A stretch of DNA of 64,000 nt from Acidovorax sp. A1169 (lineage in GTDB: Bacteria; Pseudomonadota; Gammaproteobacteria; Burkholderiales; Burkholderiaceae_C): NCBI RefSeq assembly GCF_030704685.1, contig NZ_JAUZDX010000005.1, forward strand, positions 1 through 64,000. The letters are read 5' to 3'. The position numbers were made by a program, and so were the translations under genes. The notes beneath the pieces are model-generated. The model saw only the letters and a list, made by a program, of their open reading frames with translations. It was not told where the DNA came from and made no database searches. Shown one piece after another: positions 16,119 through 24,432 of this stretch. The first letter of the stretch is position 1, and every line of letters starts with the position of its first letter.

Positions 16119-18485
16119 ATGACCGTTCGCCTGCGCATCATCCTGCTCATCACCCTCACCTTCCTGGCGCTGTGCGCTATCGGCGGCTTCGCGCTCTACC
16201 AATCGTCCCAGGGTGCGCAGCAGGTCAAGGCGGTGACCGAGGGCGTGGTCCCCAGCACCATCCAGTCGGTGGAAATGATGGGGCAGCTCAAGGACGTGCA
16301 CATCGCCACCATGGCCATGGTGTCGGCGCCGGACGGGGAGAGCGCCAAGGCCACCTACGAGGCGCTGAGCTCGCGCAAATCCGAACTCAAGGATGCCCTG
16401 GCTTCGCAGATGCGCCAGGCCGATAGCGATGCGCAGCGCGGTTTGATCAAGGAGGCCGAGATGAGCCTGGAAAACTACTTCCAGGCCATCGACGACACGG
16501 CCCAATTCAAGCTGGCGGGCCAGCAGGAAGCCGCCGAGGCCACCATGGCCGCCACTGTGGACCAGTACCTGCGCGAGCAGGGCCAGATGATTGAGGCGGT
16601 GCAGGTGGAAAAGCGCCGCGGCAAGGACCAGGCCATCGCCTCGCTGAACGCCAACCTGACCCAGACCACGACGATGCTGACCGCGATCACGGTCATCGCC
16701 GTGCTGGGCATGGCGGGCATCGGCTTCATGCTGTACCGCCAGATCGTGCGTCCCATCGGCGAAATGGAGCGCAAGATGACCGAAATCGCCACCAGCCAGG
16801 ACTTCTCGCACCGCGTGCCGGTGGCGCGCATGGACGAGATCGGGCGCTCGCTCACGGCCTTCAACCTGATGGTGGAAAAGATCCAGGAAAGCACGGAACT
16901 CGTGCGCCAGAAGACGGCCGACATCCAGGTCATGCTGCACACCATCCCGCAAGGCATCCTGACCCTGCAGGCCGGCGGTGTGGTGCATCCCGAATACTCG
17001 GACCACCTGGCCAGCATCGTCGAGACCCGCGAGCTCGCCGGGCGCAGCGTGGGCGAGGTGCTGCTCAACCACACCGACCTGGGCGCCGATGCGCTGGCGC
17101 AGGCCACGGCGGCCATCGACGCCTGCATCGGCGAAGACGCCATGAACTTCGACTTCAACGCCCACCTGCTGCCGGGCGAGGTGAGCGCGAGGTTCGCGGA
17201 CGGCAAGGCCAAGGTGCTGGACCTCACCTGGTCGCCCATCGCCTCGGCCGACGGCAGCATCGAGCGGCTGATGCTGTGTGTGCGCGACGTGACCGAGCTG
17301 CGTGAGCTGGCGCGTGCTGCCCAGGCGCAGAAACAGGAGCTGGCGATGATCGGCGAGGTGCTTGCCGTGCAGCAGGAAAAGTTCCACGACTTCGTGGACA
17401 GCGCGGCCTCCTTCGTGCTGCACAACCAGCGCCTGCTGGATGAAACGGCCAACGATGCGGCAGCCCGGGCGGCCGCCGTGGCAGAGCTGTTTCGCAACAT
17501 GCACACCATCAAGGGCAATGCCCGCACCTACGGCCTGCTGCAGCTGGCCGACATGGCGCATGCGGCCGAGCAGCGCTACGACGCACTGCGCCAGGACCTC
17601 TCCGGCTGGGACAACGCGGCCCTGCTGGCCGAGCTGCAGGCGGTGCGCGCATCACTGGACAGCTACGCGCACATCAACGACACCAAGCTGGGCCGCAAGG
17701 GCCCGGGGCGCCGCGGCAGCGTGGAGAAGTACCTGATGGTGCCGCGCGAACGTATCGACGAACTGCTGCAAGCAACCAACAGTGCCATCCACAGCAGCGA
17801 CGCGCATGCCACGCACGCCATGCTGGAGCAGGTACAGCACGCGCTGCAGTTGCTGGGCACCCACACGCTGCGCGACGTGCTGGAGACGGTGGTGGCCTCA
17901 TTGCCTGACCTGGCGCAGGAGCTGGGCAGGCAAGCGCCCAAGGTCGTCATCACCGATGGCGGCGTCGCGCTGCGCACCCAGGTGACCGATGTGCTGCGCA
18001 ACAGCTTCATGCACCTGCTGCGCAATGCGCTCGGCCATGGCATCGAAACCCCGCAGGAGCGCGCCGCGCAAGGCAAGGCGCAGCAGGGCCGGATCGAGAT
18101 CGCCCTGCGCCAGGCGGACGGCCGGATCACGCTGCGGCTGTCCGATGACGGCCGGGGCCTGAACCTGGACCGCATCCGCGCAAAAGCCATTGCATCGGGC
18201 CTCGTGCAGGAAGACAGCGCTTTGGCTCCGGCCGAGACCGCGCAGCTGATCTTTGCACCCGGTTTTTCCACGGTCAGCGAAGTGACTGCCATCTCGGGAC
18301 GCGGGGTGGGCATGGACGCGGTGAAGTCCTTCATCGAATCCGTGGGCGGCAGCATCGCGCTGGAACTCCAGCCGACCACTGGGCAGGCAGGCCACGCACC
18401 GTTCCACACCGTGATCCACCTGCCCGCCCAGTACGGCGTGGCACGCCGCGCCCCGGCGGAGCATGCCGAGAAGGAAGCGCAATGA
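16119..18485 (+). CDS. Membrane CheA-like histidine kinase (HAMP-PAS-HPt-ATPase)
   Basis: A 788-aa hybrid sensor kinase. It has an N-terminal TM helix (IILLITLTFLALCAIGGFAL), a helical periplasmic domain (~30-185) like four-helix-bundle receptors, a second TM (~190), HAMP and coiled coil (~210-265), then a PAS-like segment (~270-400). An HPt domain carries H462 (MHTIKGN), followed by a CheA-type ATPase: N-box LLRNALGHGIETP, G1 DDGRGLNL, G2 GRGVGMDAVK. It stops after the ATPase, so the CheW-like P5 domain that couples CheA to receptors is missing. The ATG at 16119 is preferred over the TTG at 16077. It overlaps the next gene by 4 bases. Predicted role: autophosphorylate H462 and pass phosphate to the CheY-like protein downstream. 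Confidence 0.85.
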   Translation: MTVRLRIILLITLTFLALCAIGGFALYQSSQGAQQVKAVTEGVVPSTIQSVEMMGQLKDVHIATMAMVSAPDGESAKATYEALSSRKSELKDALASQMRQADSDAQRGLIKEAEMSLENYFQAIDDTAQFKLAGQQEAAEATMAATVDQYLREQGQMIEAVQVEKRRGKDQAIASLNANLTQTTTMLTAITVIAVLGMAGIGFMLYRQIVRPIGEMERKMTEIATSQDFSHRVPVARMDEIGRSLTAFNLMVEKIQESTELVRQKTADIQVMLHTIPQGILTLQAGGVVHPEYSDHLASIVETRELAGRSVGEVLLNHTDLGADALAQATAAIDACIGEDAMNFDFNAHLLPGEVSARFADGKAKVLDLTWSPIASADGSIERLMLCVRDVTELRELARAAQAQKQELAMIGEVLAVQQEKFHDFVDSAASFVLHNQRLLDETANDAAARAAAVAELFRNMHTIKGNARTYGLLQLADMAHAAEQRYDALRQDLSGWDNAALLAELQAVRASLDSYAHINDTKLGRKGPGRRGSVEKYLMVPRERIDELLQATNSAIHSSDAHATHAMLEQVQHALQLLGTHTLRDVLETVVASLPDLAQELGRQAPKVVITDGGVALRTQVTDVLRNSFMHLLRNALGHGIETPQERAAQGKAQQGRIEIALRQADGRITLRLSDDGRGLNLDRIRAKAIASGLVQEDSALAPAETAQLIFAPGFSTVSEVTAISGRGVGMDAVKSFIESVGGSIALELQPTTGQAGHAPFHTVIHLPAQYGVARRAPAEHAEKEAQ

Positions 18486-19195
18486 TGGAAGTGCTGATTC
18501 TGCTGTGCGGCTGCGCGCTGGGCGCCGTGGTCGGCTATTGGCTGTGCGGCCGCACGCTGCGCAACGCAGCCTTGCAGACCGAGGACGTCGGCAAGGATGC
18601 GCAATGGGAAGTGGAGAACGAGAATGCCCGGCTCCAGTCCCAGGTCGATCAGTTGCACGGCTCGCTGCTGCAGGCACAGGCCAGCATGCAGGACGCCATC
18701 GGGCAGTGGGAGCAGGAACAGCGCCTGATCGAACACAGTGCCGGCCAGCAGACGCAGGCCGTGGTGCGGGGCGCCATGGGCCATAGCCAGACGCTGGCCA
18801 AGGCCCTGGCCGACCTGCAGGGCATCAGCAAGACCTTCGAGCGCTGGCATGCCGACATGAGCAAGTTGGTGGCCCACAACAAGGACATGCACGAGAAGAA
18901 CGACGAGTTCGCGCGCATCGTGCGCCAGATGGTGATCGTGGCGCTCAACGCATCGATCGAGGCGGCCCGTGCGGGCGGCGCGGGGCGCGGCTTCGCCGTG
19001 GTGGCCAACGAGATGCGCACGCTGTCGGTGAACGCCGAGGCCCTGTCCAAGCACTACCGGGACAACCTCTACAAGAACGACCTGATCGCCACCACGACCT
19101 TCCAGGACATGCAGGCCGGCGGCAAGATGATCATCAATGCGTCCATGGGCCTGGAGCTGACCAACCGCAAGATCCAGGCCGCCCTGTCCGCCTGA
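18482..19195 (+). CDS. Miniature methyl-accepting-chemotaxis-type signalling protein
   Basis: A 237-aa protein with one N-terminal TM helix (VLILLCGCALGAVVGYWLCG, residues 4-23) and then only a coiled-coil MCP signalling domain. The receptor tip motif is clear: VALNASIEAARAGGAGRGFAVVANEMRTL without the 20-residue limit would be the full run; the key core is ALNASIEAARAG near 158. There is no periplasmic ligand domain and no HAMP. The adaptation region is short. It starts within the stop of the kinase gene (ATGA overlap). It presumably works with that kinase, although the kinase lacks the P5 domain normally bound by receptors, so the contact must be different. Confidence 0.85.
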   Translation: MMEVLILLCGCALGAVVGYWLCGRTLRNAALQTEDVGKDAQWEVENENARLQSQVDQLHGSLLQAQASMQDAIGQWEQEQRLIEHSAGQQTQAVVRGAMGHSQTLAKALADLQGISKTFERWHADMSKLVAHNKDMHEKNDEFARIVRQMVIVALNASIEAARAGGAGRGFAVVANEMRTLSVNAEALSKHYRDNLYKNDLIATTTFQDMQAGGKMIINASMGLELTNRKIQAALSA

Positions 19196-19205
19196 GCCCG
19201 CCGCC

Positions 19206-19772
19206 ATGACGTTGAGCCAACGCGCCAGGGACAGCCTGGACAGCATGATGATCGCCGGCCTGCGCCAGAGCATGGGGCCGCAGCATTCGGAGATGCAGAT
19301 CCGCACCGTGCCTGCGGTGGAGCAGGACTCGCTCACCCACATGGCGGTGCTGTCGATTGCCTCCTATTCGTTTCGCATCATCGCGGCACTGCACTTTGCG
19401 CACGATGCGCGCACGCGCGCATGGATCGCGGGCATGGTCGGGCAGGACGAGCGGGAGATGGGCCCGCAGCCATTCATCGACGCCATCTGCGAGGTCGGCA
19501 ACATGTGTTGCGGCGCGATGAACCGCGAGCTGGGCGCCTTCTACGATTGCCTGGGCCTGTCGACCCCGCAGATCCTGGACATCCGCAGCCTGCCGCACAT
19601 GGCGCAGATCGGCACCGACCACCTGCAGCATTTCCGCATCGACCTGCCAAACGGCGTGTTAGGTGGCCTGCCGCTGCACGCCACCCTGTGCGCCCGCGCC
19701 TACACCCCGATGGACTTCCACTGGAAGCCCCCCAAGGTCGAAGAGGTCGCGGGCGAACTGGAATTTTTTTGA
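19206..19772 (+). CDS. CheC/CheX-type phosphatase-like protein
   Basis: A 188-aa cytosolic protein. The central stretch FIDAICEVGNMCCGAMNREL (~90-109) holds the E-x2-N motif (Glu96, Asn99) and following Gly/Asn that define the CheC/CheX/FliY phosphatases of CheY-P. The flanking regions are predicted alpha/beta of the same fold. Only one such motif is seen, as in CheX. It lies between the mini-MCP and the CheY-like gene, 10 bases after the former, which fits dephosphorylation of that CheY. No CheZ-like gene is near. Confidence 0.7.
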   Translation: MTLSQRARDSLDSMMIAGLRQSMGPQHSEMQIRTVPAVEQDSLTHMAVLSIASYSFRIIAALHFAHDARTRAWIAGMVGQDEREMGPQPFIDAICEVGNMCCGAMNRELGAFYDCLGLSTPQILDIRSLPHMAQIGTDHLQHFRIDLPNGVLGGLPLHATLCARAYTPMDFHWKPPKVEEVAGELEFF

Positions 19773-19794
19773 CCACTTTTGAAGGACCCGCACC

Positions 19795-20163
19795 ATGGCC
19801 AACATCCTCGTCGTCGACGACTCCAGCACCGTGCGCAACGAAGTCGGCGGCTTCCTGGGCAAGAACGGTTTCGACGTCGCTTTCGCAGTGGACGGCCGCG
19901 ACGGCCTGACCCAGCTGCAGCAGGACCCGCGCATCAAGCTCGTGGTCTGCGACGTGAACATGCCCCACATGGACGGCCTGACCATGGCCGAAAAGGTGCG
20001 CAGCGAGCTCAAGAACAGCGGCGTCAACATTGTGATGCTGACCACCGAGAACTCGCCCGCGATGAAAGAGCGCGGCAAGGCAGCCGGCATCCGCGGCTGG
20101 ATCGTCAAGCCCTTCAACGGCCCGGCGGTGCTCGGGTCGTTCCAGAAACTGGTCGGCGCCTGA
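19795..20163 (+). CDS. CheY-like single-domain response regulator
   Basis: A 122-aa receiver domain with no output domain. Acidic pocket residues are Asp8 and Asp9 (VVDDSS), the phosphoacceptor is Asp53 (VVCDVNMP), the switch Thr is in MLTTEN (~83), and the conserved Lys is Lys105 (WIVKPF). It is the last gene of the four-gene chemosensory-like operon, 22 bases after the CheX-like gene. An output through protein contact (flagellar motor, pilus or another enzyme) is expected but unknown. Confidence 0.92.
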   Translation: MANILVVDDSSTVRNEVGGFLGKNGFDVAFAVDGRDGLTQLQQDPRIKLVVCDVNMPHMDGLTMAEKVRSELKNSGVNIVMLTTENSPAMKERGKAAGIRGWIVKPFNGPAVLGSFQKLVGA

Positions 20164-20170
20164 CCCCCGC

Positions 20171-20629
20171 CTACGCGGTGGGCGCCGCAGGCGCAATGCG
20201 CAGCGGGATCGTGATCGGCCCGTCGTTGACTAGGTGCACCTGCATCTCGGTGGCGAAGCGGCCGGTGGCCACCACGGGGTGCAGGGCCCGCGCCCGCTGC
20301 ACGAGGTAGTCGAACAGGCGGCGCCCGTCGTCGGGTGCTGCGGCCTGGGTGAAGCTCGGGCGGTTGCCGCCCGTGGTGTCGGCCGCCAGCGTGAACTGGC
20401 TCACCAGCAGCAGGCCGCCCGCAACATCCTGAACGCTGCGGTTCATCTTGCCGGCGTCGTCGCCGAAGATGCGCAGCTTGAGCAGCTTGGCCAGCAATTT
20501 GTCGGCCTCGGCCTCGGTGTCGCCGCGCTCGGCGCACACCAGCACCAGCAGGCCGGCGCCGATGGCGCCCACGGTGGTTCCATCCACATCCACGCGGGCT
20601 TCGCGCACGCGTTGCAAGACACTGATCAC
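20171..20629 (-). CDS. dtd: D-aminoacyl-tRNA deacylase
   Basis: Dtd removes D-amino acids and glycine mischarged on tRNA. The 152-aa product has the two signatures of the family: [12 protein letters not shown] (~76-87) and the Gly-cisPro motif in LVNDGPITI (~133-141), which enforces chiral selection. Length is typical. Its start overlaps the stop of the upstream cation-efflux gene by 4 bases on the minus strand, so both are cotranscribed. It converges with the CheY-like gene, 7 bases apart. Confidence 0.95.
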   Translation of the reverse strand: MISVLQRVREARVDVDGTTVGAIGAGLLVLVCAERGDTEAEADKLLAKLLKLRIFGDDAGKMNRSVQDVAGGLLLVSQFTLAADTTGGNRPSFTQAAAPDDGRRLFDYLVQRARALHPVVATGRFATEMQVHLVNDGPITIPLRIAPAAPTA

Positions 20630-21561
20630 GTCACATCCTTGGGGTCGTCAAAATGGGCTTCCACATCGGTGGGCAGCAGTTCGATGGTCGCACGCAGGCC
20701 AGGCACGGCGGCCATCAGCGCCCGCTCCACCTGGCCACGCAACTCGGCGGCCTGGCCCAGGGTCCAACTGGCTGGCACATGCAGATGCAGATCGACGAAC
20801 TGGCGCTGGCCGGCCCGGCGCGTGGACACATGGTCAAAGCGCAGCACCCCCGGTGCCTGCCCTTGCACGAACTGCTGCAGGGTGGCGTCAATGCGGGCCT
20901 GCACCGCAGGCGGGGCGGCCTCGTCCATCAACCCCTGGGATGAGCGCCAGACCAGCGACACGCCTTCCTTGAGGATGTTGATCGCCACGGCGATGGCGGC
21001 CACCGCGTCGAGCCAAAGCCAGCCAGTGAGCGCCGCACCGGCAATGCCGACCAGCACCCCGGCCGAAGTCCACACGTCGGTGACGAGGTGCCGGGCATCG
21101 GCTTCCAGCGCAATCGAGCGGTACGCACGGGCGGACCGGAACATGAACCAGGCCAGCAGGCCGTTGAGGCCGGAACTCACCGCCGAGAGCACCAGTCCCC
21201 AGCCCACCTGCTCCAGGGGTTGCGGGTCGAACAGCCGATGCCCGGCCGCCCAGAAGATGCCCAACGACACGCCAACGATCAGGATGCCTTCGAAGCCGGA
21301 TGAAAAATACTCGGCCTTGTGGTGGCCGTACGGATGGTTGTCGTCCGCCGGGCGTTGCGCCACGGTGACCATTGCCAGGGCAAAAATGGCGCTGGCCAGG
21401 TTGACGAAGGACTCCAGGGCGTCCGACAGCAGGGCCACCGAGCCGGTCACGTACCAGGCCAGCGTCTTGAGAACGATGGTGACCAGCGCCACGGCCACGG
21501 ACGCCCACAGCAGGTTGCGCGGCGTGAACCAGGGGTGCAGGGTGGAGGCAGTGGGGGGCAT
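20626..21561 (-). CDS. Cation diffusion facilitator transporter
   Basis: A 311-aa CDF-family metal/proton antiporter. Six TM helices are apparent. Metal-site residues appear in TM2 ([12 protein letters not shown], ~40) and TM5 ([12 protein letters not shown], ~155), and the [13 protein letters not shown] loop (~76) is the family's cytoplasmic motif. The C-terminal domain (~210-290) has the ferredoxin-like fold with HVSTRRAG and DLHLHVP. Zn, Fe or Mn specificity cannot be read reliably. The ATG at 21561 lacks a strong ribosome binding site, so the start is provisional. It is divergent from the histidine kinase gene. Confidence 0.9.
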   Translation of the reverse strand: MPPTASTLHPWFTPRNLLWASVAVALVTIVLKTLAWYVTGSVALLSDALESFVNLASAIFALAMVTVAQRPADDNHPYGHHKAEYFSSGFEGILIVGVSLGIFWAAGHRLFDPQPLEQVGWGLVLSAVSSGLNGLLAWFMFRSARAYRSIALEADARHLVTDVWTSAGVLVGIAGAALTGWLWLDAVAAIAVAINILKEGVSLVWRSSQGLMDEAAPPAVQARIDATLQQFVQGQAPGVLRFDHVSTRRAGQRQFVDLHLHVPASWTLGQAAELRGQVERALMAAVPGLRATIELLPTDVEAHFDDPKDVT

Positions 21562-21621
21562 GGGCGGGTGGAGGCGTTCTGACAGGATTACAACAGACCG
21601 GGCCGTGCCAGAATCCGCCCC

Positions 21622-23166
21622 ATGACCAAGGCATGGCGCCATCGCCTCGCAGGATTGCTGTTGTGGGCCCTCGTGGCCGCCGCCGGTGCCGGCTGGCTGG
21701 CGCATGCGCGCGTGGAGCAGTTGCGCGCGGCCTTCGATACGGATGCGCGCATCGTGCACCGGCTGCTGAGCCAGCGCGTGGTGCAGCACGACGCGGTGAT
21801 GGCCACGCTGGCGCTGCTGCAACCGCCGGTGCAGGGCGCGGTGGCCGACACGGCAGCCGCGTCGACCCTGCCGCGCCTGCCGTCCGTCTACCCCCAGATC
21901 CTGGCCGTGCTGCAGCGCCCGGCTGCGGGTGCCTGGCCTGCCGCGCAGAAGGCCGCGCTCGATGCAGCCGAGGCAGCCTCGCGCCGCTCCGGCCGCGCCG
22001 AAATGGCCCTGGCCGACCTGGCCGCCGGCCGCTACCACCTGGTGCTGGCCGGCACGCCGGCCAGCTATGCGCTGCAGATCGACCTGGCGGCCACCGTGCC
22101 GCTGGACGAATGGCCCATGAACCCCGTGACCAGCCCGGTGCGCGTGGCGCTGGACCGGGCTGGCCAGTCCTTCGTGGTGCAGCCGGGGCGCCGCCTGGAC
22201 CGCTTGGGCTGGCACTTCAGCGTGCACAAGCTGCTGGCATCGCCGAGCCAGCCCCTGGACGTGGTGGCCGAGCGCACCGTGACCCCGGCCGAGCTGCCCT
22301 GGTGGGCCATGCTGGGCTGGTGCGTGCTCACGGCTGCCCTCTGGGCCGGCGCTCTGGCGTGGTGGCGCCAGCGCGTGGCGCGCCAGCGGGCCGAAGAGCT
22401 GCTGCGCCTGGGCCAGGTGGCCCGGCTCAACACCCTGGGCGAGCTGGCCGCCGGTATGGCACACGAGCTCAACCAACCCCTCACGGCCTTGCTGGCCAGC
22501 ACCCAGGCCGCCAAGCGCCTGCTGGGCGAATCGCCACCCGACCTGGACACCGCCTTCGACGCCATGGGCCGCGCCGTGGAGCAGGCGCGTCGCGCATCGG
22601 CCGTGGTGGGCCGGCTGCGCCGCCTGGTGGAGCGCCCCGACCTGGCCGGGCAGGCCCATCCGCTGGCCCTGCCCGCCGCCGTGCAGGATGTGCTGCACCT
22701 GGTGGAGCCTGAACTGCAGCAGCGCGGCGTGGCACTGGTCCTGGAGGCGGAACCCGAACTGCCTGCGGTGCTGGCCGAACCCGTGGCCCTGCAGCAGATC
22801 GTGCACAACCTGGTGATGAATGCCCTGCAGGCCATGGAGCAGGTGCCCGCCACCGAGCGCCGGCTGGAGCTGCACATGGCACTGCAGGACACGGGCCAGG
22901 TGGCATTGACCGTGCGCGACCATGGCCCGGGCATACCGGCCGAGGCGCGCGAGCGCCTGTTCGAGCCCTTCTACACCACGCGCGAGGGTGGCCTGGGCCT
23001 GGGGCTCACGCTGTGCGAAAGCCTGGCCCAGGCCATGGGCGCGCAGCTGTGGCTGGCACCCGCTGCAGGCCGCGGCGCGGCCTTCGTGCTGGTGATGCCG
23101 GTGACGGCGCAGGCACCCGCCGCCGCCCACCCGGCCGCCCCCCTCCACACCCCGGTGCTTCCATGA
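21622..23166 (+). CDS. Membrane sensor histidine kinase (DctB/FixL-like)
   Basis: A 514-aa sensor kinase. TM1 is at ~8-26, followed by a periplasmic sensing domain (~27-230), TM2 (WWAMLGWCVLTAALWAGALA, ~235), and a HisKA domain with phospho-His281 in GMAHELNQPL. The HATPase has N-box QQIVHNLVMNALQAM, G1 DHGPGIP, F-box LFEPFYTTR and G2 EGGLGLGL. The architecture matches kinases paired with FixJ/TtrR-type regulators. It overlaps the response regulator by 4 bases (ATGA). The ligand is unknown; the adjacent haem-binding protein is a candidate partner. Confidence 0.9.
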   Translation: MTKAWRHRLAGLLLWALVAAAGAGWLAHARVEQLRAAFDTDARIVHRLLSQRVVQHDAVMATLALLQPPVQGAVADTAAASTLPRLPSVYPQILAVLQRPAAGAWPAAQKAALDAAEAASRRSGRAEMALADLAAGRYHLVLAGTPASYALQIDLAATVPLDEWPMNPVTSPVRVALDRAGQSFVVQPGRRLDRLGWHFSVHKLLASPSQPLDVVAERTVTPAELPWWAMLGWCVLTAALWAGALAWWRQRVARQRAEELLRLGQVARLNTLGELAAGMAHELNQPLTALLASTQAAKRLLGESPPDLDTAFDAMGRAVEQARRASAVVGRLRRLVERPDLAGQAHPLALPAAVQDVLHLVEPELQQRGVALVLEAEPELPAVLAEPVALQQIVHNLVMNALQAMEQVPATERRLELHMALQDTGQVALTVRDHGPGIPAEARERLFEPFYTTREGGLGLGLTLCESLAQAMGAQLWLAPAAGRGAAFVLVMPVTAQAPAAAHPAAPLHTPVLP

Positions 23167-23795
23167 CCGACCACGCCACGCCCCTGTCCCCGCAAATCCA
23201 CCTGGTGGACGACGATGCCGCCGTGCGCGAGGGCCTCTCCCTGCTGATCAGCACCGTGGGCCTGCGTGTGCAGGCCTGGGCCGACCCGCTGGCCTTTGCC
23301 GCAGGCTTCGACCGGGCCAGCATCGGGGCCATCGTGCTCGACGTGCGCATGCCGGGCACCAGCGGCCTGGCCCTGCTGGAGCAGTTGCTGGCGCAGGGCG
23401 TGGACCAGCCGGTGATCATGCTCACCGGCCACGGCACAGTGGACATGTGCCGCCGCGCCTTCAAGGCCGGCGCCGCCGAGTTTCTCGAAAAGCCGGTGGA
23501 CGACGAGGTGCTGATCGAGGCCCTGCAGAACGCGGTGCGCCAGCACGTGCGCTCGCGCGAGCGCCACCAGGCCGACCAGCAGGCGCGCGAGCGCCATGCC
23601 CAGCTCTCGGGGCGCGAGCGCGAGGTGCTGGGCCTGATCGTCGAAGGCCTGACCAACAAGGAGATCGGCCGTGCGCTGGAACTCTCGCCGCGCACCGTGG
23701 AAACCCACCGCGCCAACCTGTTCGCCAAGCTCGGGGCAGAGTCTCTGGCGCAATTGATAAGGCGCTACGCCGCGCTGGTGGACAGCACTCCGTAG
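23163..23795 (+). CDS. FixJ-type response regulator (receiver-LuxR HTH)
   Basis: A 210-aa regulator. The receiver domain has DDD near residue 17 (HLVDDDAAVR), phospho-Asp60 (IVLDVRMPG), MLTGHG and FLEKPVDDE. The LuxR/GerE helix-turn-helix is at ~145-200 (LSGREREVLGLIVEGLTNKE and SPRTVETHRANLFAKLG). The start is the ATG at 23163 inside the kinase's stop codon. The stop codon sits inside a palindrome (23788-23805) that could be its own binding site. Likely targets are the downstream haem-binding and ankyrin genes, by proximity. Confidence 0.93.
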   Translation: MTDHATPLSPQIHLVDDDAAVREGLSLLISTVGLRVQAWADPLAFAAGFDRASIGAIVLDVRMPGTSGLALLEQLLAQGVDQPVIMLTGHGTVDMCRRAFKAGAAEFLEKPVDDEVLIEALQNAVRQHVRSRERHQADQQARERHAQLSGREREVLGLIVEGLTNKEIGRALELSPRTVETHRANLFAKLGAESLAQLIRRYAALVDSTP

Positions 23796-23805
23796 TTCTA
23801 CGGAG
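23788..23805 (+). promoter_or_regulatory. Perfect palindrome spanning the regulator's stop codon
   Basis: ctccgtag-tt-ctacggag, two 8-base arms around two bases. It includes the TAG stop of the response regulator and lies 108 bases before the HbpS-like gene. It may be a hairpin at the 3' end or a dimeric operator; LuxR-type regulators bind dyads of this kind and a partial third copy (cgtag) follows at 23812. Undecided. Confidence 0.4.
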
Positions 23806-23912
23806 GCCCGCGCGTAGCCGCACGAATGGCGCCGGCCGCCTGCATTTTTTACAGTTCTCCCACGGCCTGACGACCTGCCAGGCCGGCCTTCCACACCACC
23901 GGAGAACACACC

Positions 23913-24404
23913 ATGCAACGCCACTTCAAGACCGCCGCCATCGCCCTCGCTTTCGTCGCCACCGCTGCCAGCGCCGAAGGCGTGCGCACCGAAAAGAACA
24001 TCTCGCTGGACCTGGCCACGCAGATCGCCGCCCAGACCGTGGCCACCTGCACCACCAACGGCTATGCCGTGACCGCCACCGTGGTGGACCGCGCCGGCAC
24101 CGTGCGCGCCGTGTACCGCGCCGACAATGCCGGCCCGCACACGCTGGAAGCCAGCCGCCTGAAGGCCTACACCTCGGCATCTGCCAAGAACACCACGCTG
24201 GCCATGATGGAAGGCGCCCAGAAGAACCCCGCTGCGGCCAACTTGGTCAACATCCCGGGCTACCTGCTGCTGGGCGGCGGCGTGCCCGTGAAGGTGGGCA
24301 ACGAAGTGATCGGTGCCGTGGGCGTGGGCGGTGCGCCTGGCGGCCACCTGGACGAGCAATGCGCCGTGGCCGGCATCGCCAAGGTGCAGGACCTGCTCAA
24401 GTAA
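23913..24404 (+). CDS. GlcG/HbpS-family haem-binding protein, exported
   Basis: A 163-aa protein with a cleavable signal peptide (MQRHFKTAAIALAFVATAAS-A, cut near 21) and a single GlcG/HbpS (DUF336) domain. Recognisable parts are the VVDRAGTVRAVYRADNA strand-turn (~58-74), SRLKAYTSAS, and the glycine-rich end LGGGVPVKVGNEVIGAVGVG. HbpS of Streptomyces is an extracellular haem-responsive modulator of the SenS sensor kinase, which makes the neighbouring kinase/regulator pair notable. Here the role is inferred. The ribosome binding site is ggaga, and the gene starts 117 bases after the regulator's stop. Confidence 0.88.
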   Translation: MQRHFKTAAIALAFVATAASAEGVRTEKNISLDLATQIAAQTVATCTTNGYAVTATVVDRAGTVRAVYRADNAGPHTLEASRLKAYTSASAKNTTLAMMEGAQKNPAAANLVNIPGYLLLGGGVPVKVGNEVIGAVGVGGAPGGHLDEQCAVAGIAKVQDLLK

Positions 24405-24432
24405 GCCACACCTGACCGACGAGGAAAGCGCC

